Source: Hydrangea macrophylla (taxonomy: Eukaryota; Streptophyta; Magnoliopsida; Cornales; Hydrangeaceae). Taken from it: a stretch of 64,000 nucleotides of DNA. The notes below the pieces were generated by a model. It was not told where the DNA came from. It made no database searches and worked only from the letters and a program-made list of their open reading frames with translations. The stretch is from positions 49,165,162 through 49,229,161 of the forward strand of contig CM066995.1 of assembly GCA_033977485.1 (NCBI GenBank), given 5' to 3'. Position numbers and translations under genes: made by a program. How positions within the stretch are numbered: position 1 is the stretch's first letter; each line of letters opens with the position of its first letter. Of the stretch, positions 34,608-46,428 are shown one piece after another.

Positions 34608-34930
34608 CGGCAGTTGTTTGCGGCACTCAGTGAGTGCCGAACGGCAGTCACAGAATGCCGGACCGGCATTTACTGAGTGCCGCCGACAATTTCTGACTGT
34701 CATTTGCTTTAACAGTCCATATTTTGTGGTACAATACTTATATATATATGTGGATAAAAACAAAAAACTGATAAAGTAAGGTTGACAAAAATGCGGCAAT
34801 TAATAATTTGGCGCGGCACTTACTGAGAGCCGCGCGACAGTCATGGAATGCCGCCGCGGCTTTCACGGAGTGCCGCAGCGGCATCTACTGACTGCCGCAA
34901 AGGATTTTTGACTGCCGCCTTCTGCAGCAG
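34608..34930. repeat. GTGCCG/CGGCAGTC word clusters upstream of the LTR promoter
   Basis: Two blocks (34608-34690 and 34812-34921) contain about 12 variants of GCGGCACT, GAGTGCCG, CGGCAGTC and GACTGCCG. These are inverted versions of one another and are often paired around TCAGTGAGTGCC-like centres. They lie 100-420 bp upstream of the TATA box. The 3' LTR carries the same blocks (50925-51240). Confidence 0.88.
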
Positions 34931-35027
34931 TCTGTCTATTTTCAAGAAGTACGTATTGTACCACCAAATAAGACATTTACACATGTCTTTTACTCCGAAT
35001 TCACTGAGAAAATTTGGTATTTTTGTC

Positions 35028-35034
35028 TATAAAA
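35028..35034 (+). promoter_or_regulatory. LTR promoter TATA box of element F
   Basis: CTATAAAAG in both LTRs (35028 here, about 51338 in the 3' LTR), followed by an AG-rich leader. It is the best TATA match in the LTR. Confidence 0.6.
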
Positions 35035-37342
35035 GAAGGGGGATCTTCCTTGGGAGGATACACAAGAAGTAGCTACCACTACACTCACACTCACATATTT
35101 GAGAGAAAAAAGAGAGAGTTTAAAAAAAAGCTAGTGAGAAGAGCTTGGAAGATCTTCAAAAGGGAGAAGCTTTGAGGATAGTTTGGAGGTGATCCTCTAA
35201 CCATAAGTTGTTTTTCTTCATTTTTTTGAACTTCTAAACACTACTTGGTCCTTTGATTAACCCCTTTTAGAAGTATTATTAGGAAACTTGCAAACTTTAA
35301 TTGCCTTTTCTTTTAGTTCCTTCTTTTCTTCCTCTTTGTTTATACTTCTCTCTTTGGGATTCTTAGAAGTCTTCCATACTTCACTTGAATCTAATGAGTT
35401 GAATCCCTTGATTCCATGAGAGCTTGTGCTCCCCCATGAGAGTCAAGGTTGATCATCCTTTATATAAGAGCAAGTAAATGAATCTAAACCCCTACAATGG
35501 TTTAGGATTCTCTAACTTAAGGTTTCATGGAATCCCCTTCCATATTCCTTGAAAACCTATGAGTATTAGCTATGTTTCTTTGTACTTCTCTCTTAAGATT
35601 CTTGAAGGCTCATGAGTATTAGTCATGTCTTCATCTCCAATGACCATCAAATGGTAGGAGAACGTAGTTTGAGTCTAAGCCCATCTCCATGGTTTAAATT
35701 CATTATCTTGAGATTTCATGAAGTCTATTCATACTTCATTTGAAATCTACAAATATAAAGGTCTTTAGCCTCCAATGACCATCAAATGGTAGGAGAAAAT
35801 GGTTTAGTTTAAGTCCAACTTCATGGTTTAATAGTTGGGGTTAACAAATAAAAGTTGAACTTGACAATGAAATAGTGGATTCATAAACCATTTTTAATCA
35901 AAGATTTTTGGTTCGAAATCTAACCGTTGGAATCAAGTGAAACCAATGGAAAAATGTCACTAACTCAAAGTTCTACCACTGTAATTTTTGTTTTAAGGAG
36001 ATTTCATGTTTAAAGAGGTTTGGTCATGAGTTTTGTGAAGTCACTACAATTTGTCCAGAGTTTCAGAACAGTAACACTCTTTTGAAATAAGTAAATCAGA
36101 ACCTTAATAAAGTATTTGTGACCCAAAATAATTTTTTCTAAGTATATTAATGTGTTAGAAGTCACCCTAAAAAGAACAAAGCATTTTTGATCTTTTTGCT
36201 ATTTTTAGAAAATCACGCAAGGACTCTGGACAAAAGGTTGTAGAATGCTGAGTGATGTCTGGTTTTTGTCCAATTCCCGGAGATCCAACCATTGAAACTT
36301 TGATTTCTTTTTTGGGTTAAAAACTAGACACACAGAGGCATCTTGTGTCCAAAATTCATCAAGATCAAGCCACGGGAACCATGCTTTTTAATTCTTTAAA
36401 GTTATGATCTGCTCTCAGCAATTCCCAAAATTCTGCAAGTTTTAATCAATCTTATGAGTAATGACTTAGATGATATTTTCATGAGTTAAAGTTCAAACCA
36501 TGTCCCAATAATGATTAGTTAAGCTTGAACTCAAAGTTTAAGTGATCTCAATCATCGAGTGTTTCACAATTTATTCTTGTTCATGTACATATTCATCCAT
36601 ATGGCTTGACACTTATAATTAGGACTTGGTTGCTTTAGATTTAATTATATTTGATAGATTTAAGCTAGAAATTCAGGGTTGTTATTTCTAACTTCGTATC
36701 ATGTATAGCATGTGGACTAACCCTTTGTTTTGCAGCGCTATTAAGGTATGATTTCTTGAACTCCTATTAATTTATTTTAATTTCTTGATTTTATCGATTT
36801 TCTTGACCTTTATGCGCGACACATTAGAATTAAGGTTTTGCCTTAAATGTATATATGTGGATTATAGACTCTTTTCCTAGGTTTTATTTAATCGCATGCA
36901 TTGCATGTTTAATATTCGCGGATGGATCCCAGGTAAGTTCTCTTGTTCTTTATTGCATATCATATTGCTTGCTACTTGAATTACGTGGCTTTTGAATGAT
37001 ATTTTGTAAATTAGTAATTTTACACCATTTTGACATGTTTGTGTAATGTATACGTATATCTATGTATTAGTTCAGGGCATGCTTAGATTAAAAGGATGTT
37101 AAGTAGAGGCCTATCGTGAGATAGGATGAGAAGGGGTGTTTTAGTCCGATAGGCTCCTTCCCTTCTCATTCCATAATCCCCGGACCTAGTTAATCTTTGG
37201 TTTCGCAAAAGATCAGTTGCTTTAAAATGGTTTCTTAATTTTCCTTTTAAAAATTAAGTGGCGACTCATTTGTTTTGAATTTGAAATTTAAAAGAACTTT
37301 AAAAGAAAACCTGTGAGTAAGAAAATTGTGATATCCACAATC

Positions 37343-37370
37343 TGACGACTCTGCTGGGGATCGAACCCAG
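37343..37370 (+). other. Primer binding site of element F (long tRNA complementarity)
   Basis: Three bases after the 5' LTR, the strand reads TGACGACTCTGCTGGGG and on through ATCGAACCCAG. Reverse-complemented, this looks like a tRNA T-arm (TTCGATC loop between GGG and CCC) followed by an acceptor strand and a mutated CCA. The match therefore seems to extend well beyond the usual 12-18 bases. A tRNA-Arg primer has been reported for Ogre; the exact tRNA is not identified here. Confidence 0.65.
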
Positions 37371-38598
37371 AATCTCTGGTTTCGCAGACCAAGATTCTGA
37401 TTTTGGGTTCACTCGAGGATTAGACTTAAAAAATATCCTTTTAATCGAATTAATTAATCTTTGTGTGCCTGTTGCATTTCACTTGCATGTCCAGCCACTC
37501 GATTGCACGGAATTATGACCTTGGAGGCTCGGGGCAACCCGGTCGGTCAAGTTATCATGGGACTGTGTGATCACCCTTGATCTCGTATCATGATTTGGTA
37601 TATTAAGCATCCTATCGGGTGTGTGTCAAGGGTCCCTTATTTGACCAAAACCCAGCTTTTGCATAGTAGTTTCTATAGAACCTTTCAATCTTAGGAAATC
37701 AACTCTTGATTAGGATTATGTGCTAGGGAGTTTTGTATGCCCGGAAGGGATTACTTGAGATGATGACGATACTTACTTGATACGAGACATGTAAACTCCT
37801 ATTTGGCTTTTGAGCAATTCCTCTTCATTTGGGAATATGCTAGACTCTGATTATGAGATTACATCTCTTATATCATGTTTAGCTAAGCATCATTGACCTT
37901 GTATGTATCCGAATTCATGGAAAGTACGGTGATAATCCGATCATGTGGTCCTCTTACCCAAAGAGTTTTAAGTCCATCTTTGAAAGCAAACAGACTTTAC
38001 TATCTTTTCTCCAAGGTTTTCGATCGCCCTTTCAAAAAAATCTTTTTCTCCTTTCAATTAAAATTCCCAAACTAACCTTTGTTAAGGCATATTTCACTTG
38101 ATTATCTTCAAAAGAAAAAAATTCAAAAATCCTTGAAATTTTTGTAGAAGAATGTTCTCAAAAAGCACTCTCAAGCATTGTTTTCAAAATCTTTTTACCA
38201 TCCAAGGAAAGCTTTTCAAATGAATTTTGAAAAATTTTGAATATCCAACCTCTGGGAGGGTAGTGAGATCACAAAGGAGAAATCAGCGCACTTGACATGG
38301 GTGAGGATCTTATGTGCTTATATGCTTATGTGTCAGGATTAGGATTTTTCTTTTTCCTTGGCATATAGAATAGGCACACACACACACATGCATTGCATCC
38401 GTGTGACATATAAAAAGGGTTTTTACTAAATGTCTTTTAAAAATGTGTCTTTGTGTGACAAAAGAAAGTGGGCAAAAAAAATAAAGTTTTAAAGATAAAA
38501 TTTCAAAATTTATTGTAGGAGCAAAAATAGCATCAACGTCAAATCAAGCGTGGTTTAGGGATCCCACGGCAAGGCTGGTAAGAAGAGAATACGCTGAC
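37371..38598 (+). other. Leader of element F, no ORF1 recognised
   Basis: 1.2 kb without a credible gene. Ogre elements usually carry an extra ORF upstream of gag, and none longer than 60 codons is present here. A short (CA)n run lies at about 38372-38384. Confidence 0.6.
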
Positions 38599-39682
38599 AT
38601 GGTCGAAGAAAAAAACAACGAAGAAATAGCCGGGTTAAGGACACTGGTAGAACAACAAGCGGAGCAAATGAGGCGACAGGCCGAAAACATGAACCGCATG
38701 ATGGGGATGATAGAAGAGCTGAATCACCGACCACCACATGTAATTCCGCCTATTATGGACCCACCTTTGGGAGGAGGGGAAGGAGATTGGTTCGATGATC
38801 AAGAGGCACAATGGACTGATGCACTACGGGACAACAGAGACAGAGAGAAAGTTGAGAAGGAGAAGCTACTGACCGAGAAAATAGAGAAGTTGGAAAGGGT
38901 GATGCGCAAAGCTCAGGGAGTTTATACCTATTTGATGGAGTTGGAAGGTCTGTACGACGAGGTCCACGAGACGCTGCCTGCCGGGTTTAAGATGCCGATT
39001 TTTGACAAGTTTGACGGGACTGGGAATCCTCGCAGCCATATAAGGATGTGTCTTAGAGCTTTTCAACCAAGTGGGCTGAGCACAACCATGATGGCAGTCC
39101 TATTCCAACAGACTCTGACTGGGGCTGCTTTATCATGGTATCTTACTCTCCAACCAAGCAAGACCAAGGTGTGGGAGGAAGTGATCAAAGCATTTTGTGG
39201 CACAGTACGAGTACAACCAAGATTTAGATGTCACTGTCCGAGATTTGGAGACCACTAGGCAAGGCAACAAAGAATCATTCGCCGAATACCTGAGCAGATG
39301 GAGGGGAAAGGCAGCTAAAATGGTACAAAGGCCGTCTAAGAAGGACCAGATCCGAATGCTAATGAAGAACCTACAGCCAGTGTACCAAGAAAAGATGAGA
39401 TTCCAGTCAATCAACACCTTTGTTGAGATTTTCGATGTCGGGACGAGGATAGAAGATGCAATCCAAGAGGGGGTAATCAAGAGAGAGGAACAACCAAACC
39501 GGTACAGGAGGCCAAACTACGGGTCCAACGGAGGACAAACGGGGGGTCACTCCAGCCCCACCGATGTTAATGCACTAAATGGGCCAGAAAGGAAATTCGA
39601 CATAACACCGAGGAGAGGAGGGGACAAAGCACCAAGGAAGTTCTCAGATTTGGGAATGTCACTATCAACTGCCCCTAGATAG
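38599..39682 (+). pseudogene. gag of element F
   Basis: The ATG at 38599 (MVEEKNNEEIAGLRTLVEQQ) opens a coiled-coil-rich N-terminus. The Tat/Ogre gag core follows: FKMPIFDKFDGTGNPRSHI, LFQQTLTGAALSWYLTL, YEYNQDLDVTVRDLE, ESFAEYLSRWRGKAAKM and FVEIFDVGTRIEDAIQEG. One frame change near 39195 splits the core. Another near 39660 ends the frame just before a zinc-binding-like FCKFHQQKGHSTDRC, which is read in the next frame from about 39770. Expected length is about 400 residues. Otherwise it is well preserved. Confidence 0.88.
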
Positions 39683-39710
39683 ACTATTAGCGAAGGGGCA
39701 TCTCCGTCAG

Positions 39711-42647
39711 TTGGAACCTCGACCTCTGCCAAGTCCACTTCTGCCAAATTTCCAAGGGGACGTCTTCTGTAAATTTCATCAGCAGAAGGGTCACTCAACG
39801 GATCGATGTATGAGATTAAGGCAAGAAATCCAGAACCTCATTGATAACAAAGTAATTTCAGAACCACCTACCAAAGCTCCAAATGTTATTAGAAATCCGC
39901 TTCCGAATCATCAAGCTGTGCCACCACCGCAGGGCCTTTATCTCTTGGGCATGGAAGAAGCAACCTTCGATCCATCTAGGCTAATCACTAAGGCCGGGAC
40001 ACCAAGAAAGTCATACCAGCTACCTAAGGATTCGACAATCTGTGCTTTGGAGGATCATCCGGTCAAGAGTAAAATGGGACAGTCAGACTGGTGGATTCAA
40101 GGGAGTGACGGTCGAGACGTGAGCCAGGTAGAAGACGATCTTTGGTATGAGAGCGACAAAGAAACAGAGATGGGGGAGGGTACTTTGAAAGTTGATTCAG
40201 AAGTTGATAATCTGTGGGCAAGAGAAGTCAGTCATTTAACTCGGTCGGGCAGACACTTTAAACCGCATGAGCTAGAAGAAGATCATCTAGGGAGAGAGTT
40301 GGACAAGGGAAAAGGGAAGATGAACGAAGAAGAGGAAGAAGACAGGGTTCTAAAGCAGATGAAGAAAACTCAGGCCAATATCACCATTTGGGGGTTACTG
40401 ATAGCATCAAAATGCCATAGGCAGGCAGTGTTGGACGCCCTAAATCAATCTGATGTTCCCATCAACACAGCACCGGAAGATATCGTAGGAATGATTGGCA
40501 GGATTCCAACCTTGGCTATTACCTTTTCTTCAAATGACATGCCCCCCAGAGGACCCATGCTCAACAATCCGTTGTATGTCACTGTTGAATGTTTGGGGAA
40601 CACCGTGCCCGCTTGTCTCGTTGACAACGGGTCCGCTCTGAATGTATGCCCCTTCCGAACAGCCAAATGGATGGGTTTAGATGAATCATCCTTTGTGTCG
40701 TCACAACAAAAGGTTAGGGCATATGACAACACTCAGAGAGCAGTCATGGGTATCATCTCTCTTAACCTTGTCATCGAACCAGTGGATAAACAAGCCGAAT
40801 TTCAAATCATTGACATCCCCGCCTCTTTTAATTTATTGCTAGGGAGGCCATGGTTGGATAGCTTGGGTGCCATACCGTCCACCATTCATCAAAAGGTCAA
40901 ATGTGTTTGGAAGGATAAGGTCTGCGACATTCTCGGGGACAGCTGGGTTGGTTCGTCCGAAGCATCATCAAGCGCACCGATTCTAGAATTACAACTGCAA
41001 GAAGAAGAAGCAAAAATGGGAGGGTTCGAGTTCGTCGGCATGATTGAAGAAGAAAAGCCAAAAGAATTCCTGCCTCTTTACTTTGACCAGTACGCAAGCC
41101 CATTGGTCGTAGGAATCATGAAGAAAATGGGTTTCTCTCCAGGATTAGGGTTGGGAAAGAACCACCAAGGCATGCCGGAGTTCTCAAAAATCCCTACTCA
41201 GACTCACACTCATGGTCTGGGGTACCAACCATCCAAGAAAGGGGAGAAGGAAAAGAAGAAGGTCATCGATGCACCACTAGACCTTTACCTAAAGACGCTC
41301 AATGGATATTTTATGAAGGAAGGAGAAGATTTCCCATTTTGCGGCTTCCCAGAGCCATGGGTGGACCAGAAAGATAAATGTTTAAAGCCAGGGTTCGAGA
41401 TCTTTTTTCCCCACGAGTTTACTGCATATGAAGACCCATACTTGCAGCTGCCTATCAAATCGGTCACTGCCGAGGATTGGATTGGTGCACTCAACGGTTC
41501 TGTCATGAAAAATATGTTGGGCGAAGGGAGCACAGAAGTTATAAAAGTGGATCATGGAAAGGCCAAGGGTGAACACGTTGAAGGTCTGGTGGAGGAGGCA
41601 GTCGGGAGTGAGGAAGATGGAGAAGATCAGAGGGAGACTGACAAAGGAAGGCCCGAGAAAGAAGAGATGGAGGAAATTACCAAGACGGGGGATCTGGAAG
41701 AATGCTTCATCGCCGATTTGGGAGGAGTGAACAAGAGAGAGTGGGTTTTTGAGTCTAGTGATAGGTTTCCCCCACACCCAGAGTCTGTAATGGCCCAAAT
41801 GAGGCGTCTTTCAATTTCTATGTCTGTTGTAATCACTCCAAAAAAAATCAATGAGAACATGACTGATTCTGCCTACTCGAATGCGCTTAATGAATGTGAT
41901 GAATGTGAAATACCCGATGAATTAAAAAAATTAATTAAAAAAGAAAAAGAATCTGCATGTAAAATCATTGAGGACACTCTAACAATTAATCTAGGAAATG
42001 AAAAAAATCCTCAAAATGTCTTTATCGGCTCTACGCTTGGCAAAGAAGAAACCGAAGAATTAATCAAGCTATTAAATGAATTCAAAGATGTTTTCGCATG
42101 GTCTTATAATGATATGCCAGGCATTGATCCAGAGATAGTCCAACACCACATCCCCATTTTCCCAAATTCAAAACCGGTAAAACAAAAGTTGAGGCGAATG
42201 AGGCCTGAATGGGCACTCAAAGTTAAAGAGGAAGTTGAGAAGCAGTTAAGAGCCAGATTCTTAATGGTCACCGAGTATCCAGAATGGATCGCCAACATAG
42301 TACCCATCCCTAAAAAGGATGGTCGTGTTAGGGTTTGCGTTGATTTTCGAGACCTAAACAAAGCAAGCCCTAAAGACGATTTCCCTTTACCGCATATCGA
42401 CATCCTCGTTGATAACACTGCCGGACATGAGCTTCTGTCCTTTTTGGATGGATTCTCCGGCTATAGCCAGATCTTGATGGCACCAGAAGATAGAGATAAA
42501 ACTGTTTTTATCACGCCATGGGGAACGTACTGCTATAGGGTAGTGCCATTTGGGCTCAAGAATGCAGGAGCAACATATCAGTGGGCCACTACCACGTTAT
42601 TACACGACATGATCCATAAGAGGTGGAAGTGTATGTGGATGATATGA
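39711..42647 (+). pseudogene. Gag C-terminus, protease, G-patch and N-terminal RT of element F
   Basis: One frame of 978 codons. In order: CX2HX4HX4C-like knuckle (residues about 23-36), acidic linker, aspartic protease (LVDNGSALNVCPF near residue 305; LLLGRPWLDSLGAIPS), G-patch (MKKMGFSPGLGLGKNHQGM near residue 470), acidic Glu-rich linker, then RT (FAWSYNDMPGIDP, IANIVPIPKKDGRVRVCVDF, DLNKASPKDDFPLPHID, VVPFGLKNAGATYQ). A one-base loss near 42618 throws the frame just before the YVDD active site. AT content rises at 41810-42110 between G-patch and RT, where Ogre elements have an intron, but here the frame stays open. Confidence 0.92.
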
Positions 42648-45232
42648 TTGTGAAATCTAAGGAGAGGAGAGGTCACTTGGAGGCTCTGAAGAAATTCTTC
42701 GGGAGGTTAAGAGAGCTTAGGATGAGATTAAATCCACAGAAATGTACCTTCGGAGTCACCACGGGAAAATTATTAGGGTTCCTTATTACTCAGAGGGGAA
42801 TCGAAGTAGACCCGACTAAGATAAAAGCCATAGTCAAGGTGCAACCACCCAAAAATGAAAAAGAGCTGAGGGGGTTCCTGGGTAGAATACAATTCATAAG
42901 CCGTTTTATCTCAAAGCTCACCATGACCTGCGACCCGCTATTTAAATTGATCAGAAAAGGAGAAAAGTTCGAGTGGGATACCTTGTGCCAGAAAGCCTTC
43001 GATAAGATTAAAACTTACCTCCAAAACCCACCCGTCCTATCACCACCTTCACCCGGGAAGCCATTGCTGCTATACCTTTCTGTGACCGAAGATTCAATGG
43101 GATGCATGTTGGCCCAAGAAGGAGAAGAAGGACACGTAGAAAAGGCCATTTATTACTTGAGCAAAAGGATGACCGGATACGAGTTGAAGTACTCACCCTT
43201 AGAGAAAGCATGTTGGGCCTTACTTTGGTGTACCCGTCGCCTTAGGCATTATATGTTAGCCTTCCCCGTGATCTTAATCTCCCGAATGGATCCGCTCAAA
43301 TACATGTTTGAAAAACCCGCCTTGACAAGTAGGATTTTCCGATGGACCATGATGCTAGCCGAGTTTGATATCAGGTATGTCACCTCCAAATCTATCAAGG
43401 GGAGAGCCATCGCCGAGTACCTAGCTGACTTTGCCGTGGAAACTGGGGAGAAAGGAGAATTCAAGTTCCCTGATGAAGAAGTGATGGAGGTAAGGGAGGA
43501 TTTGTGGAAGATGTATTTTGATGGGGCCGCCAATCAATTAGGCTATGGAGTCGGGGTTATCCTTGTAGCACCTGATGGAACCCCTACCCCATTGGCCGTC
43601 AAGCTTAAGTACAACTTAACCAATAACACAGCAGAGTACGAAGCATGCATAGTAGGAATGGAGGCGGCGCTGGCCTTAAAGGTCGAAAAAGTTGATGTGT
43701 TCGGAGATTCCAATTTGATCATATCCCAAGTGCGAGGAGATTGGAGGGTGAAACACGAAAAGCTGAGGCCATACCATGACTATTTGGAGAGTTTGAAAGA
43801 ACAATTTAAGAAGATATCATTCTACTACCTTCCCCGGGAGGAAAACCAATTGGCCGATTCCTAGGCAACCCTGGCATCAATGATACAGATCCCCTCCGGG
43901 GTCACGATGGTCCCATTATCCATAGAGGTCCGAAATGAACCCTCATTTGAGACAGTCGCGGCCATAGAAGACGAGGGGAAAATACCATGGTATGTGGATG
44001 TGTGGAATTTCATTAAAAAAGGAGACTACCCCAAAGGAGCCTCAGAAAAGGACAGAAAAGCGATTCGATGATTCGTCGCTCAATTTGTGATTTATGCAGA
44101 TAAGCTATGGAAGAAATCCTACACCGGGTATAATCTGGAGTGCCTATATAGAAAAGAAGCTAAGAGAATGATGGAGAAAATACATGAGGGATTATGTGGA
44201 CCCCACATGAATGGGCACATGCTGGCAAAGAAGATCATCCGACAGGGGTATTATTGGACGACCTTGGACAAAGACTATTGTGAATATGTTAGAAGGTGTC
44301 ACAAGTGCCAGATTTATGCAAATCTAATGCACACCCCGCTGTCACAGCTCTATAGCATGACCACCCCTTGGCCATTTTCCGTATGGGGGATTGATATCAT
44401 TGGTGAGATAGTTCCGAAGGCTTCCAATGGGCACCGATACATAATCGTGGCAATCGATTACTTTACCAAATGGATAGAGGCAGCCTCGTATGCGACTTTG
44501 AAGGCCAAAGACGTAGTGAGTTTCATCGACAAAAACATAATCTGCAAGTATGGGGTCCCGAATGAATTTATCTCCGATCATGGCAGTCATTTCCAAGGAG
44601 AGGTTATCCCGCTCTTAGAAAAGTATAAGATCATTCGCCATCAGTCTTCCCTGTATAGACCTCAGACGAATGGAGCAGTAGAAGCGGCGAATAAGAATGT
44701 TAAAGCGATCTTGGGAAAAATGACGGATACGTACAAGGATTGGCATGAGAACCTGCCATTTTCTTTGTGGGGATACAGAACCTCGGTGAGAACTTCAACG
44801 GGTGCTACGCCATATTCGTTAGTGTACGGGATGGAGGCGGTCCTTCCGATTGAGGTAGAAATACCCTCTCTCAGGGTCTTGGCAGAATGCAAAGTAACCG
44901 AGCTAGAATGGATGAGGGGGAGGTATGAGGAGTTGATGTTGCTCGATGAGAAGAGATTGGCCGCAATAAACCATACTCGTGGATATCAGAAGAGAATAGC
45001 TCATGCTTTCAACAAAAAGGTCCGCCCAAGGAAGGTTGCTGAGGGTGACCTAGTCCTCAAAGAACTGAAAGTGCCCGTTTATGACCCCAGAGGAAAATTC
45101 AAACCCAACTGGGTCGGGCCATACATCATAAAGACTCTCCTCTCTGGAGGGGCGGCCTATCTGATGGACCTGGATGGGGTTGAATTTAAGAAACCAATTA
45201 ACCTCGATCGCCTCAAGAAATACTTTGCTTGA
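42619..45232 (+). pseudogene. RT active site, RNase H, second RNase H and integrase of element F
   Basis: It resumes after the frame loss with VEVYVDDMIVKSKERRGH, LGFLITQRGIEVDPTKI and FLGRIQFISRF. The connection RNase H (YLSVTEDSMGCMLAQE; YYLSKRMTGYELKYSPLEK) and a second, archaeal-type RNase H (MYFDGAANQLGYGVGVILV; NNTAEYEACIVGMEAAL; VFGDSNLIISQV) follow. Integrase shows CHKCQ zinc binding, WGIDIIGEI, ISDHGSHFQGE and NGAVEAANKNVKAIL. Two stops break it: TAG at 43861-43863 (Leu expected) and TGA at 44069-44071 (Arg expected, CGA to TGA). Integrase from 44087 on is one open frame of 381 codons. Confidence 0.94.
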
Positions 45233-45430
45233 AACCGTTTCTTTCAAAGCCTCCTACCTTGATGAACTACGCTTGACCTGATTCCTGTTAGGGGATACGT
45301 AGGCAACCTACTCGGTTCGGTCAGTAAATAATTGCCTGATTGGCATTTTTCTTTACAGCCTTAAACCGAACTACTTGGGACCTGACACCCACTTGGGGAT
45401 AAGTAGGCGGGCTCTCCAAAGCCTTCGGTC

Positions 45431-45468
<38 letters not shown>
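45233..45468 (+). other. Spacer after pol with conserved GGATACGTAGGCA motif and poly-A run
   Basis: GGATACGTAGGCA occurs at 45293-45305 after CTGATTCCTG-type bases. A degraded copy GGATAAGTAGGCG is at about 45398-45410. The same motif, preceded by TGATTCCTAATG, recurs at 50464-50476 before the polypurine tract. An uninterrupted run of about 35 A occurs at 45434-45468, on the minus strand the tail side of the antisense remnant. Confidence 0.7.
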
Positions 45469-45471
<3 letters not shown>

Positions 45472-45756
45472 ACTCTGGAGGGAGACTGACAAAGGAACAG
45501 TCAGATCCACGGAAGGGTCAGTATGAAGGATAGCACTGAACTCTTCAAACAAAGGACAAATCTCTTGATGACTGAAACGGAAGACGTGGAGCGAAGGATC
45601 CCAACATCGGGCAGCGGCTTGAAGTAAACTTTCATTTAGAATCATTCGCCGGAAGGAGAAGAGGTCATTTAGCCTGAAACACTCGAAGTTGAGCTTATCG
45701 ATACCAGAGAGGGTATCCATCCATGGGAAAAGGATTTGAGAGCTAACAGGGGCCAT
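45469..45756 (-). pseudogene. Second antisense plant-mobile-domain remnant
   Basis: The ATG at 45756 starts MAPVSSQILFPWMDTLSG. The body, SLLQAAARCWDPSLHVFRFSH and CPLFEEFSAIL, matches the N-terminal part of plant mobile domain proteins (PF10536-like: a WDP..F.F..GE.TP..EE.. pattern). It runs into the T-run (plus-strand poly-A) after about 90 residues, so only a first-exon-sized fragment remains. A TATA-like box (TTTATACCC, 45812-45820) and a GTGCCG word cluster (45876-45985) lie upstream. Confidence 0.55.
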
Positions 45757-45875
45757 TTGAGAGAGGGGATAATGAAAGAAGGTAGTGTTTTACGGAGTTT
45801 TGAAGAAAAGAGGGTATAAATGGAGGTAGATCTGCCTGGAGTCAGGGCAGCATTCAGTAAAGTAGAACAGCACTC

Positions 45876-45985
45876 GACGAAGTGCCACACGGCAGTCCGT
45901 GAGTGCCGTTGCGGCATTTTCTGACTGCCGCTGCGGTACTCACCGAGTGCCGCTGAGACCTCACCGAGTGCCGTTCTGAGTTTTT
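45876..45985. repeat. GTGCCG/CGGCAGTC cluster upstream of the second antisense remnant
   Basis: AAGTGCCACACGGCAGTC, GTGAGTGCCG, GCGGCATT, GACTGCCG, GCGGTACTCACCGAGTGCCG and CACCGAGTGCCG follow each other. They are the same word family as in the LTRs of element F. They lie about 60-170 bp beyond the TATA-like box of the minus-strand remnant. Confidence 0.85.
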
Positions 45986-46428
45986 TGTTGGCCAGGGACC
46001 ATTTGTAACAGTTTCAGCCCACCTGCAAACAGAAAACTAAATAAAGAACGATAAAACGTGCGCATCATGCAGCGGGTACAACAAAACCAAGCCGTGGCCG
46101 CATACATTCACCCATTCATTCATTCATTTGTTCATTTCAAAATAAATAAAAGAGATAGAAGCATTCAAAGCTCAAATAAAAGGGGGACCAAGCTATGGTC
46201 CCACATACGGAAGGTAAGAGAAAATGTAAAAGAGGGTTTAGCATAATAAGAGGACCAAGCTATGTTCACACATACGGTGAATGAGCATAATGAAAAGCAG
46301 AAAATATAAAGGACACCCGAATGCCTATCCTACTGGCTGCTCTAAAGCTGCCATCAAAATAAAGTGCATGTGTATATACAATCATCTGAATAAAGTATAT
46401 ATCCTCCTGGAACACTCAAAAAAAATAT
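45986..46428. other. Spacer between the antisense genes, no gene seen
   Basis: AT-rich, with CATTCATTCATT repeats at about 46105-46130 and a CAAGCTATG(G/T)TC.CACATACGG phrase occurring twice (about 46188 and 46258). It is probably the 3' UTR side of the antisense gene at 46429. Confidence 0.55.

Larger units (their letters stand above)
34337..37339 (+). repeat. 5' LTR of element F
   Basis: It is 3003 bp, starts TGTAGGCACCCCGATTTTG and ends GATATCCACA. It pairs with 50650-53608, and the 3' copy lacks about 40 bp near 35340. It holds two GTGCCGC-type word clusters (34608-34930) upstream of a TATA box. The rest is AT-rich and non-coding. Confidence 0.94.

Noticed and set aside
37343..37390. A tRNA gene fragment
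   Set aside because: The T-arm-like sequence lies exactly at the LTR end where a primer site is expected, and no D-arm or anticodon arm accompanies it.
45434..45468. Centromeric or telomeric type repeat
   Set aside because: It is a plain A homopolymer next to a truncated antisense frame. Its length may also be affected by sequencing.
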